DNA of 64,000 nucleotides from Bacteroidota bacterium (GTDB lineage Bacteria; Bacteroidota; Bacteroidia; Chitinophagales; Chitinophagaceae), in NCBI GenBank assembly GCA_023424015.1, contig JAFAEM010000035.1, forward strand, positions 28,440-92,439, written 5' to 3'. The first letter of the stretch is position 1. The number at the start of each line of letters is the position of its first letter. Position numbers and translations under genes: made by a program. This document shows positions 15,883-23,301 of the stretch, piece by piece. A model generated the notes under the pieces. That model was not told where the DNA came from. It was given only the letters and a program-made list of their open reading frames with translations, and searched no databases.

Positions 15883-15957
15883 TGGGTTGACCCCGGGATT
15901 CGAACCCTGATCTTCACATTCATAGTGTGACACTTTACCAATTAAGCTAAGGCCAAC
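15883..15957 (-). tRNA. Divergent tRNA-His-like (anticodon AUG)
   Basis: Acceptor GTTGGCC pairs with GGTCAAC (one G-U); the end of that strand is followed directly by CCA. D arm GCTT/AAGT has GG in the loop. The anticodon stem TCACA/TGTGA is perfect, loop CTATGAA, anticodon at 15921-15923. T arm CAGGG-TTCGAAT-CCCGG has one A-G mismatch. The terminal G:C pair before CCA resembles the G-1:C73 hallmark of histidine tRNA. However, the linker after the acceptor is then irregular, and AUG is not the usual GUG. Possibly a pseudo-tRNA or a specialised RNA. Confidence 0.65.
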
Positions 15958-16062
15958 ATTATAAAACGGCAACAGTTACAGGTATTGAAAATTGAAAACC
16001 GGTAGCTATCGTGTTGACCATCGATCATCGAACATTTTCTTTCCTCCTCCCATTTTCCATAT

Positions 16063-16091
16063 AAAAAAACCCGGTCGCTGGCGACCGGGTT
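16063..16091 (-). terminator. Strong intrinsic terminator upstream of the tRNA array
   Basis: Minus strand AACCCGGTCGC / GCGACCGGGTT hairpin with a tight loop, then a run of seven T. It closes the short unit at 16095-16313. Transcripts from upstream should therefore stop before the tRNA array, which then needs its own start in 15958-16062; I did not find a consensus promoter there. Confidence 0.85.
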
Positions 16092-16112
16092 CCCTCCTAA
16101 GTGCATACACAC

Positions 16113-16310
16113 TTATGCATGGATATCCCCCGATCGCATTCGATCTACGTTACCTGGATTGTCCGCTACCACGAGGCTCTTCATAGCATAGGCATAACTG
16201 TAACACCCTGCCAGTGATAAGCCATTCCACACCTGTATATTTTCAAGTGGTTTTCTAAATCGTGTATGTTTAACCCGTCTCAGCAAATTCAATTTTGTTT
16301 TAATCTTCAC
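16113..16310 (-). CDS. Possible small protein or small RNA unit between two terminators
   Basis: A 65-codon frame opens at a GTG (16308-16310) and ends 22 bases before the terminator at 16063-16091. It is basic at the N-terminus (KIKTKLNLLRRVKHTRFRK), with no family recognised. Near its 3' end an ATG gives a shorter 23-codon alternative. The transcript tail also has a small hairpin, TAAGTG/CACTTA, before the terminator. Because both coding options start poorly, a non-coding RNA of about 220 bases is an equal possibility. Confidence 0.3.
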   Translation of the reverse strand: MKIKTKLNLLRRVKHTRFRKPLENIQVWNGLSLAGCYSYAYAMKSLVVADNPGNVDRMRSGDIHA

Positions 16311-16315
16311 CAGAC

Positions 16316-16342
16316 AAAAAAACCCCGCAATCTCTTGCGGGG
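16316..16342 (-). terminator. Intrinsic terminator after the 30-codon ORF
   Basis: Minus strand CCCCGCAA, loop GAGA, TTGCGGGG, then seven T. Confidence 0.88.
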
Positions 16343-16375
16343 TCTGTATTTCATCAGATTCGTTTATTCCAAAAC

Positions 16376-16468
16376 TTATTCATCAGCAATACATGCCCCG
16401 CCAAAAGTATAGCCACCATTAGGGCTAAACCTTACTGCTTTTTCATTATGTCCTGTTATGCGTAGCAT
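16376..16468 (-). CDS. 30-residue peptide ORF with its own terminator
   Basis: ATG at 16466-16468, TAA at 16376-16378, 30 codons. It begins MLRITGHNEK and ends in a Gly-rich, single-Cys segment, GGYTFGGACIADE. A terminator follows within 40 bases. Upstream, a TTTG box, about 21 bases, and AATCTTTG form a weak Bacteroidota-type promoter. No modification enzyme or transporter for a peptide is adjacent, so I make no functional claim. The upstream neighbour is the VIT/plug protein gene, with a separate 80-base gap. Confidence 0.45.
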   Translation of the reverse strand: MLRITGHNEKAVRFSPNGGYTFGGACIADE

Positions 16469-16550
16469 GTTTATTGTTTATTATTTTTTGCGATGCAAAG
16501 ATTGAAATTATTTTTTGTTCCTGCCAAATATTTGAATAAAAATTTCGAAA

Positions 16551-19500
16551 TTATTTTTTTGCCCACTTTAAATCTGCAATTTCAATTTCACCATGCTGAT
16601 TGTCCATCATGAGGTTTTCAAGTTCAATCACCTGGTCATGTCTGCCAAGATTCCTGATCACGCGGATCCGAATAACCGATGGAAATTTTGTAACATAGTA
16701 ACCATTGTAGTAGTTCGTACTGATCCGGTAGCGACCCGGCTTCGCATTCTTCAACTGGTATACAAAGAGGTTAGCAGAATAGTTCTCAAATGCCTGGTAA
16801 CTCAGGCCGCCATTCTTTGATGCACCCTGGTGTTGTGTACTGACGGCACCCCCTGGCTCACGGATGCTTATATACCCCGGATTGCCATTATTAGATTCAA
16901 TATCGATCCGTAGATCCGCTGTTTCGGGAATGATAATAGACGGCGGTATTCGCGACAGATCGAGCTTGCCACCATGCAAGGCAATTATCGCATTCAGATC
17001 GGTAAGTATAGTGGCCTTTATATTTGTATTGATGTGCTCCATTTGTTCCGTATTCAAACTTATGCCGTTGTACAAACTATCTACCGCCTGCTGGTATTTT
17101 CCCTGCTGGTAGAATACCCAGGCCATGTCGCGATACAAACTGATATTAAAAGGATTTTTCTTCAACAACATTTCATAGATCCCGATCGCTTCATCAAATC
17201 GACCCCATTTTTCAAAAATCCATGCCATAGCGATCAAAACCTCATGGTTACCTGCTGCAATCTCCGCGGCATTCATTAAAATTGAATACGATTTTTGTTC
17301 GAGACCCGCACCAAAAAAATGTTGCGCTGCATCCATATAAAAACCCGGATCATCGCCGTATAAAGTTTTTAGCCTCTCGTATTCAGCTGGCTTGTCCGCC
17401 TTTGTTGCCGAAGCCAGTTCCTGCAGGTATTCCACATCTTCCATATCCTTTAAGCGGTAGGGACGACTGCTATAACCCGGATTGTAATGACGTCCTTTTT
17501 TCGAAGTGATTACAATGGCTCCATTTACTGCCCTGCATCCATAGAGTGATGATGCTGCATTATCTTTAAGAACTGCGATAGTCTCAATATCATTTACAGA
17601 TAACACGTCATTGATATTACCTGAAACAGGTAAACCATCGATCACATAAAGTGGCTGATTATTCCCGCTTATACTACGACTTCCCCTGATCATTACACTG
17701 GCCGGGCTACCGGGCTGCCCGCTGGCGTTTGTTACCTGTACACCTGCAACCCGGCCCTGCAATATCTGCTCCACAGAAGTAGCCGGATTTAATATAGTTT
17801 TTGACTCAACAATCGCTATCGAACCTGTCAGTGATTGTTTTCTTACCGTACCATACCCTACTACGACTACTTCGTCGAGAGAGTTTGAAATATTGAGCCC
17901 AGGCAACTTACCCTGAAGGCCTATACCAGATGCTGTCACTCTAATCTCTCCGCCTGCATCCAGCTCTTGCCTGTGCGTTTCGAATACCTGTTTCTCAAGT
18001 GATATTGTGCGGGCATTGGGATCCAGCTTTTTCAGGCGGCTATTGTATACATTCACAACACTATTCAAAACCTGGTACTGGTCCATCGACTGCATTTTTC
18101 TCCGTTCAAAACGAGTATCACGTTTAACATATTGAAGTTTTTCGCATTCGGCTTCCAGTTCCTTGGGGGGTGTAATATTATACTTCACATAATCTTCCAC
18201 TCTTTCCAAAACGATATATGCCGTGTAAGGCGTTACGACTTTCTCTTTTAATCCAAAATCAACTAGATCATTCCAGGATGAACTCCTGATCACCTGGTCG
18301 AAGCCTGATAACAGGTTTATCTTTTTTACTCCTTCGTTGATAGTCCCGCCGCTTTTATCTACCGGCAGCCTTTGAATACGATGTACTCCAGATCCGTTTC
18401 CATATTCAAGATAAATGGTATCAACATCTGAGTCCAGGGTTCCGGTAACAACCTGGGGCCCGTGTGATCTGAGCGGTAAATATTGGTTAATGATCAATCT
18501 CCCGTTCGGCGCTGTCACCTTCAATAGCCAGTTTTCGGCACGACTGCTCATGGTAATAGCATCGCTGATACTATTTTCTTTAAGATTTATGAGGGAGCCT
18601 CCACTGGTGCCCGGTATTTCGCGCAAGTGATCATAGTTGGCTTTTGTAGATGTATTGATACAAAAGACCGGCTTGTCGGTCGCAACCGGTATACTCTTTC
18701 CATATGAATTATGTCCGTCTGTGAATACAAAAACGATATCCACATCCAGTCCCCTCGTATCTATGACACCGAATTGGGTTGCGCCGTCGTAATTGATATT
18801 ACGCAGGTATTGTTGCCATCCTCCACCTGATTCTTTACGCATCGAAAAAACAGCGGTATCAAGCGTCTTGTGATTAAATGGTATGATCGTGAGGTGGGTC
18901 ACCCGGTGCCAGGCCATATATTGTCTTAAAAAATTGACTTCCCGGTTCATTGCCCTTTCAGTGGTGGATGCGGAAGCGTCCCAGAAAACAGCGATCTTTC
19001 GCGGATGAATATTATAGACCGAATCCAAAACCGGAGTAGTCCGAATGGCGAAATCAGCCTGGTCTCCTCGAGGACTGGTATATAATTCGTGATCATGGAT
19101 AAGGGGAATCGCAAAGGAAATAACATGGTTCAAAGCTATATTCTCTGTTATCCATTTTAATTCATAACCGCTGTTCCCTTTTTCAAAATTCCTGTTCAGA
19201 AGCAGGCCTGGCCTGGTTACCGGTGCCGCCAAGCTGCTCACCTCTATCGAAAGATCCAGTAAGGATCCTGTGCCGGGAAAATTCAACGGAAGAAGGTATA
19301 GGAGTTCATTTTCACGTGGTGTAAGCATTTGCATGATGGTCAACGTCACTTTCCGGGTACTGCGGGCTGCAATCGGATATATCCGAAGACTATACTGATT
19401 GGCATAGTCCATGGTCAGCAAGGCTGGGTCGATCCTTTTTCCCACGATGGTGTTGTAAGCATTCGTCGCCTTCCATTTCTCCTCGATGGAACCATCACGG

Positions 19501-19760
19501 TATTTCCCATGCAGGTCGAGCTGGAAAGCAGTGATGACCTGGCCGGGCTTCAATTCAAACCGGTGTAGCCCTTCAATTTCTGTATCGTTGGGATTATAAA
19601 ATTCCCACTCCATAAAAGTGGTGGCAGTAAACAGATCTGCCCTGATCTTGATGGAACAGCCTTTGAGTTGCATGGGCTTGTCCCATTTTTGTTGCGCGAG
19701 GGATTGAAGCTGAACTCCATTCAGAAGAATGAGCAGCCAAAAATATGTCCGCATAAGCAT
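16551..19760 (-). CDS. VIT/vWA-like protein fused to a TonB plug domain and TPR repeats
   Basis: 1069 residues with a signal peptide (cleavage after about residue 22, SLAQ). N-terminal VIT domain (about 30-160: GLHRFELKPGQVITAFQL, ARSTRKVTLTIMQ), then a vWA-like segment starting KIAVFWDASAS (about 255-400). Around residues 625-735 is a SusC-type plug: DEVVVVGYGTVRKQSLTGSI, ILQGRVAGVQVTN, SVMIRGSRSI, YVIDGLPVSG, LKDNAASSLYGCRAVNGAIVIT. The beta-barrel that normally follows is absent. TPR-like helices come instead (about 790-900), ending in a beta-rich domain. VIT plus vWA resembles inter-alpha-trypsin-inhibitor-type proteins. A plug without a barrel may act as a TonB- or SusD-facing interaction domain; inference. 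Confidence 0.8.
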   Translation of the reverse strand: MLMRTYFWLLILLNGVQLQSLAQQKWDKPMQLKGCSIKIRADLFTATTFMEWEFYNPNDTEIEGLHRFELKPGQVITAFQLDLHGKYRDGSIEEKWKATNAYNTIVGKRIDPALLTMDYANQYSLRIYPIAARSTRKVTLTIMQMLTPRENELLYLLPLNFPGTGSLLDLSIEVSSLAAPVTRPGLLLNRNFEKGNSGYELKWITENIALNHVISFAIPLIHDHELYTSPRGDQADFAIRTTPVLDSVYNIHPRKIAVFWDASASTTERAMNREVNFLRQYMAWHRVTHLTIIPFNHKTLDTAVFSMRKESGGGWQQYLRNINYDGATQFGVIDTRGLDVDIVFVFTDGHNSYGKSIPVATDKPVFCINTSTKANYDHLREIPGTSGGSLINLKENSISDAITMSSRAENWLLKVTAPNGRLIINQYLPLRSHGPQVVTGTLDSDVDTIYLEYGNGSGVHRIQRLPVDKSGGTINEGVKKINLLSGFDQVIRSSSWNDLVDFGLKEKVVTPYTAYIVLERVEDYVKYNITPPKELEAECEKLQYVKRDTRFERRKMQSMDQYQVLNSVVNVYNSRLKKLDPNARTISLEKQVFETHRQELDAGGEIRVTASGIGLQGKLPGLNISNSLDEVVVVGYGTVRKQSLTGSIAIVESKTILNPATSVEQILQGRVAGVQVTNASGQPGSPASVMIRGSRSISGNNQPLYVIDGLPVSGNINDVLSVNDIETIAVLKDNAASSLYGCRAVNGAIVITSKKGRHYNPGYSSRPYRLKDMEDVEYLQELASATKADKPAEYERLKTLYGDDPGFYMDAAQHFFGAGLEQKSYSILMNAAEIAAGNHEVLIAMAWIFEKWGRFDEAIGIYEMLLKKNPFNISLYRDMAWVFYQQGKYQQAVDSLYNGISLNTEQMEHINTNIKATILTDLNAIIALHGGKLDLSRIPPSIIIPETADLRIDIESNNGNPGYISIREPGGAVSTQHQGASKNGGLSYQAFENYSANLFVYQLKNAKPGRYRISTNYYNGYYVTKFPSVIRIRVIRNLGRHDQVIELENLMMDNQHGEIEIADLKWAKK

Positions 19761-19814
19761 GGTTTAATAACCTGATGCGGTATTTCGGAGGATTGCATAA
19801 ATTTTTTTTCTTAG

Positions 19815-19930
19815 TAAAAAGAAGGGTTGGACCGGGAAGTCGGAAAGCCGGGAAGAATTTTATTGCATATGAATATTTTAGTCACGAGGAGAAATGGGTA
19901 GGCGGGGAGGCGGGAAGAATTGGTCGAAGG
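19815..19930. repeat. Degenerate 8-base GGGAAG-type repeat in a 315-base gap
   Basis: The gap 19761-20075 has no convincing gene. It contains imperfect copies of ccgggaag / tcggaaag / ggcgggaag in two clusters (about 19830-19858 and 19896-19922). The rest shows no promoter or RNA signature I can support. Confidence 0.5.
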
Positions 19931-20075
19931 GCGAAGTTCCTATTGGCTTCAACCAGCAGTAGACAGTAGTATCCACACCTGAAAATAGATGGCGACATAA
20001 AAGGTATTAGCACACCATTTCCTATTCAGTCACTTCCTGCGGTGACCGGTAGACATGTAAAAACTGACCTGGCAA

Positions 20076-20903
20076 CTAGGGATTAAAACCTTCAATGCTG
20101 ATTGATATAAAATTCCAGCTATCGGTATCCTGGCATGTCAGTTCCACCCGGAACGCACCGGCGTAATAATCTTCGTGGAGCCCATTCTTTCCCACGGCAC
20201 AGTAAGAACCAGATACGATGCACTGATCCCCATCCACCTGGCAGGATTCAACGTCAGACCTCACCAATTCAATATCTTCATACAAGGACTTAAACAGTTG
20301 TATCCTTTCAAAGAAATTGGAAAAATCGGTGAATTTTTCCCTGTTAAATTCAAACTCGTCACTATAGAACATATCGGAACATAGCTCCCGTTGGCTGAAA
20401 ATATCATGTAGTAAATCATCCTTCACCAAAAATGTATTCTCGTACACAGGGTCGGGGTAGAATTCGTCATATATAAAATCAGTTACCCAGCCTTCCAGGT
20501 TTATATCGTCCATTTCGAGCTCAAACAACTCCTCGGTAGCAAAACGGTACAATTCCCGATGGGTAACATTGGGACTGCAGGCGCCAAGATCAATACTATG
20601 TTCGTTGAGCAGGTCCCTCACTGATTCCCATGCCGCAACGATCTCATCATCTGGAATCATTGCGGCTGCCTTAAAATGGATGGGCCGCCCGATCTTATCG
20701 AATACTTTTATCTTTTTTCGGTTATCAAACTCCTTTTCGAAAGCGATAATATTGTTCAAAAAAGCGTTCTCAACTGCTGAGGGTATTGGATTGTCTGATA
20801 AGCTGGCGATGACAGCCCCTCTCTCCAGCATGAGTTTCATTTTCAAAAAATCGTTCTCTGCCCTCAGGCGTTCTTCGTCATCAAGGTGTTCAAATTCCTT
20901 CAT
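20076..20903 (-). CDS. Acidic protein of unknown function
   Basis: 275 residues, no signal peptide. The first 35 residues are charged and helical (EHLDDEERLRAENDFLKMK). The middle is very acidic (TEELFELEMDDINLEGWV, YDEFYPDPVYEN). The last 90 residues (FFERIQLFKSLYEDIELVRSD to WNFISISIEG) have the helix-then-sheet pattern of an NTF2/SnoaL-like fold, but I cannot prove that. Cysteines cluster in the C-terminal third. It is 29 bases after the radical SAM gene and probably cotranscribed. Function not recognised. Confidence 0.75.
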   Translation of the reverse strand: MKEFEHLDDEERLRAENDFLKMKLMLERGAVIASLSDNPIPSAVENAFLNNIIAFEKEFDNRKKIKVFDKIGRPIHFKAAAMIPDDEIVAAWESVRDLLNEHSIDLGACSPNVTHRELYRFATEELFELEMDDINLEGWVTDFIYDEFYPDPVYENTFLVKDDLLHDIFSQRELCSDMFYSDEFEFNREKFTDFSNFFERIQLFKSLYEDIELVRSDVESCQVDGDQCIVSGSYCAVGKNGLHEDYYAGAFRVELTCQDTDSWNFISISIEGFNP

Positions 20904-20932
20904 AGCTGTATGTTTTAGACAAGGTACATTGC

Positions 20933-22042
20933 CTAAAACAGTTTTCCCTGTTGTCCGGGCCGCCTAAAAACGTTTTTTTCCAGGCTCCACTCCTCTGCGT
21001 TCATGCCGTATAATTTGCCATATTTCTTGTACTGGTCGGCCACCATTTTTGCGATAGCGCCTTCACCCCGCATACGCACACCCCACCTGTTGTCATTAAC
21101 CGATCCGCCATGACTGTTTTCGATCAGGTGCCAGACCTTATCGGCGCGGTCGGGAAAATTTTTATAAAGCCAGTCATGAAACAAAAACTTGACCGACCCG
21201 TTCAACCTGATAAAAGTGTATGCGGTAAAACTTGCGCCATTATCGCGGGCCTCTTTCATAATTCTTTGCATTTCATGCTCGTTGAGACCTGGTATCATCG
21301 GCCCCATCATAACGCCCATACGTACTCCGGCCTTACTGAGTTCGTTGATCACTTTCAGTTTCTGTACGGCTGTGGTCGTGCGAGGTTCCATCACCCGGCG
21401 CAGGTCTTCATTGAAAGATGTGATGGAGACCATGGCAGAGACGATCCTTTTTTTGGCCATCTCCTGCAATACATCTTTATCTTTTATTATCCAGGAATTC
21501 TTGGTGAGTATGCCGACTGGCTGGTTAAACTCATTACAGACTTCCAGCAACTGCCTTGTAAGTCTAAACTTTTGTTCCGCGGGCTGGTAGCAGTCCGTAT
21601 TTCCACTTAGCATGATTGGCGTTGCATCCCATTTGGGGTGCATCAGGAACTTGCGTAAAAGTTGTGGTGCGTTTTTTTTGACGATGATCTTACGTTCAAA
21701 ATCAAGACCAGCACTATACCCCCAATATTCATGCACATTGCGGGCATAGCAGTAAATGCAGCCATGTTCACACCCCGCGTAAGGATTCATGCTGTACATC
21801 ATGCCCACATCAGGACTGTCAACCTTGTTCACGATGGTTTTTGAATCCTGTTCGATGTATTGGGTAGGACTATTTTCTTCCGACCAGTCGTCAATACCTT
21901 CTACATGCTCGCGGGTTGACTCCGTTTTTAGAAATTTATTCTTTGTATTGAACTGCGCACCCCTGCCCTGGAGATACTGATCGCTTTCCTGCTTTTGGGT
22001 TGAGGATACCTTAACATGATCCTGCCTTAATTTAGCTGGCAT
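20933..22042 (-). CDS. PA0069-family radical SAM protein
   Basis: About 369 residues. The radical SAM cluster motif is GCEHGCIYCYAR (Cys-x3-Cys-x2-Cys, near residue 91), preceded by MMYSMNPYAGC. Further family stretches are MLSGNTDCYQPAE, ILTKNSWIIKD and the C-terminal NRWGVRMRGEGAIA. The family (COG1533, distantly like spore photoproduct lyase) is widespread; its substrate is unknown to me. The frame opens at a GTG at 22105, but the ATG at 22042 (MPAKLRQDHVK) is a better start. It forms a leftward group with the 2H phosphoesterase upstream. Confidence 0.88.
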   Translation of the reverse strand: MPAKLRQDHVKVSSTQKQESDQYLQGRGAQFNTKNKFLKTESTREHVEGIDDWSEENSPTQYIEQDSKTIVNKVDSPDVGMMYSMNPYAGCEHGCIYCYARNVHEYWGYSAGLDFERKIIVKKNAPQLLRKFLMHPKWDATPIMLSGNTDCYQPAEQKFRLTRQLLEVCNEFNQPVGILTKNSWIIKDKDVLQEMAKKRIVSAMVSITSFNEDLRRVMEPRTTTAVQKLKVINELSKAGVRMGVMMGPMIPGLNEHEMQRIMKEARDNGASFTAYTFIRLNGSVKFLFHDWLYKNFPDRADKVWHLIENSHGGSVNDNRWGVRMRGEGAIAKMVADQYKKYGKLYGMNAEEWSLEKNVFRRPGQQGKLF

Positions 22043-22145
22043 TGTTTTCAATTTAGAGTTAACAGAAATTCCTTTTTTAATCAATTCAACCACTACCAGT
22101 CCCACAACCAGTAACTCTTTATTAATTCAGCTATAGAAGTTCATA

Positions 22146-22763
22146 CTAACCCAAACCGAATAGCTCTCCCTGCCTGGTCGATACGGGCAGGTTCTGAAAT
22201 TCAAACCGCGCAACAGTGCTATATCTCAATTCACCGACAGGTCTTCTTAAAAGGGCCATGCTATCAGCGATAAAACGACCGGAAAAATTTTTTGTGCTGT
22301 ACTCCAGCCAGCCCTTTTCGTATTGCCAGGGTTTTAATTTACGGGCAATGGTAAGATGGGGTTCCAGCATAAAATGCGGTTTGTTCTCGTCATTCAGTTT
22401 CATCAGCCGTTGCGTCTGGCTGCGGACTTCTTTTACCAGGGTCTGCACCGGCAGCCGGGATGCCACGTTTATAAATATGGTATGCGAAGGAAAGCTGCCG
22501 AAATCTTTAAACTCTACCTTGAATGGCGGAAAGCTCATCCCCACCAGTTTCAGGCGATTGATCAGTCGTTCTTCCATCATTTCATATTGTATAAAGCCAG
22601 CCAGGGCCAGGTAAGTGATGCCACCCGAGTTGCCAACCCCGTATTTTTCGCTGAATTCCTTTTTCACCTGCATGATCTTCTTTCTCAAATCCTCGTGGGG
22701 ATTCAAAACAAGCAGGTATTCATATGCCCTGTAACCGGGCAGGGTGGGTCCTGTGATTTGCAT
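22146..22763 (-). CDS. 2'-5' RNA ligase-like 2H phosphoesterase
   Basis: 205 residues. Two histidine motifs mark the 2H superfamily: SHTIFINV (near residue 92) and EPHLTIARKL (near residue 135). These proteins open cyclic phosphates or join/cleave 2'-5' linkages in RNA and nucleotides. The second motif is canonical (His-x-Thr); the first has Thr directly after His. Divergent from the UmuD-like gene across an 84-base region with a palindrome. It may act on RNA ends; no direct link to the rtcB locus 9 kb away is shown. Confidence 0.8.
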   Translation of the reverse strand: MQITGPTLPGYRAYEYLLVLNPHEDLRKKIMQVKKEFSEKYGVGNSGGITYLALAGFIQYEMMEERLINRLKLVGMSFPPFKVEFKDFGSFPSHTIFINVASRLPVQTLVKEVRSQTQRLMKLNDENKPHFMLEPHLTIARKLKPWQYEKGWLEYSTKNFSGRFIADSMALLRRPVGELRYSTVARFEFQNLPVSTRQGELFGLG

Positions 22764-22801
22764 TTGTTCGCCGTTTTTATTTTTAAGAAATGCTTATTTT
22801 A

Positions 22802-22819
22802 TTAGTATAAATTTACTAA
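22802..22819. promoter_or_regulatory. Operator-like palindrome in a divergent promoter region
   Basis: TTAGTA, six bases, TACTAA: perfect arms, between the 2H phosphoesterase and UmuD-like starts. A TAGCTTTA (one mismatch from TAnnTTTG) at about 22825-22832 could be the rightward -7 box, so the palindrome would overlap that promoter. Its position next to a UmuD-like gene suggests DNA-damage control, but no regulator is identified. Confidence 0.5.
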
Positions 22820-22847
22820 ATTATTTAGCTTTACCAAAAATCTTTTT

Positions 22848-23243
22848 ATGCACAGCCATGAATTTTTTGGGGCTGCTGACGAGCAGGCCGCAGCGGCCTT
22901 CGGCCAGTCCGGGGATGATATTACCGGGGGTGGCATTGACCTGAACGAGGAATTGATTAGGAATAAATCGTCCACTTACCTCATTCGCATGAAAGGTGAT
23001 GCGATGAAGGACGCCGGGATTTTCGATAATGATGTGTTGATCGTTGATCGTTCGATCAGGCCGGCAAACGGGAAGATCATCGTAACTGTTTTAAATGGAG
23101 AGTTGCTGGTACGGCGTTTTCACAAAAACTTTTCTTCGGCATTCCTGATACCGGAAAACAGCCGCTATAAGAATATCAATTTGGCTGAATTTACCGATTT
23201 TACTGTCTGGGGTGTGGTCACGTTTGTCATACACCAGGTATAA
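22848..23243 (+). CDS. UmuD-like S24 protein lacking the catalytic Ser and Lys
   Basis: 131 residues, close in length to UmuD. It aligns with UmuD from GIDLNEELIRNKSSTYLIR through VDRSI to the end (TVWGVVTFVIHQV). Where active UmuD/LexA has Gly-Asp-Ser-Met, this reads Gly-Asp-Ala-Met (the Ala codon is GCG at 23001-23003). Where the catalytic Lys stands in the segment after GE, this has Arg (GELLVRRF). Both members of the Ser-Lys dyad are therefore changed and self-cleavage is not expected. No umuC follows; the next gene is convergent. It may be a regulatory or structural partner of a polymerase encoded elsewhere, or a decaying gene. Confidence 0.82.
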   Translation: MHSHEFFGAADEQAAAAFGQSGDDITGGGIDLNEELIRNKSSTYLIRMKGDAMKDAGIFDNDVLIVDRSIRPANGKIIVTVLNGELLVRRFHKNFSSAFLIPENSRYKNINLAEFTDFTVWGVVTFVIHQV

Positions 23244-23250
23244 AATATTT

Positions 23251-23282
23251 AAAAAAAAGCACCGCTACATTAGCAGCGGTGC
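23251..23282 (-). terminator. Intrinsic terminator after the TSP3-repeat T9SS protein gene
   Basis: GCACCGCT, eight-base loop, AGCGGTGC, with a run of A on the plus strand (T on the minus strand) before it. It serves the leftward gene ending at 23302. Confidence 0.85.
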
Positions 23283-23301
23283 TCTCACAAACTTTCGCTT
23301 T

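Noticed and set aside
15958..16062. Sigma-70-like TATAAT just before the tRNA array as its promoter
   Set aside because: The TATAAT abuts the first tRNA base, so transcription would start inside the tRNA, and Bacteroidota use a different promoter pattern; left unassigned.
16376..16468. RiPP precursor peptide
   Set aside because: The Gly-rich Cys-containing tail is suggestive, but no maturation enzyme, protease or transporter is adjacent and no second similar peptide is seen.
22043..22105. GTG start of the radical SAM gene
   Set aside because: The extra 21 residues are not needed for the family and an ATG lies immediately before the conserved N-terminal part.
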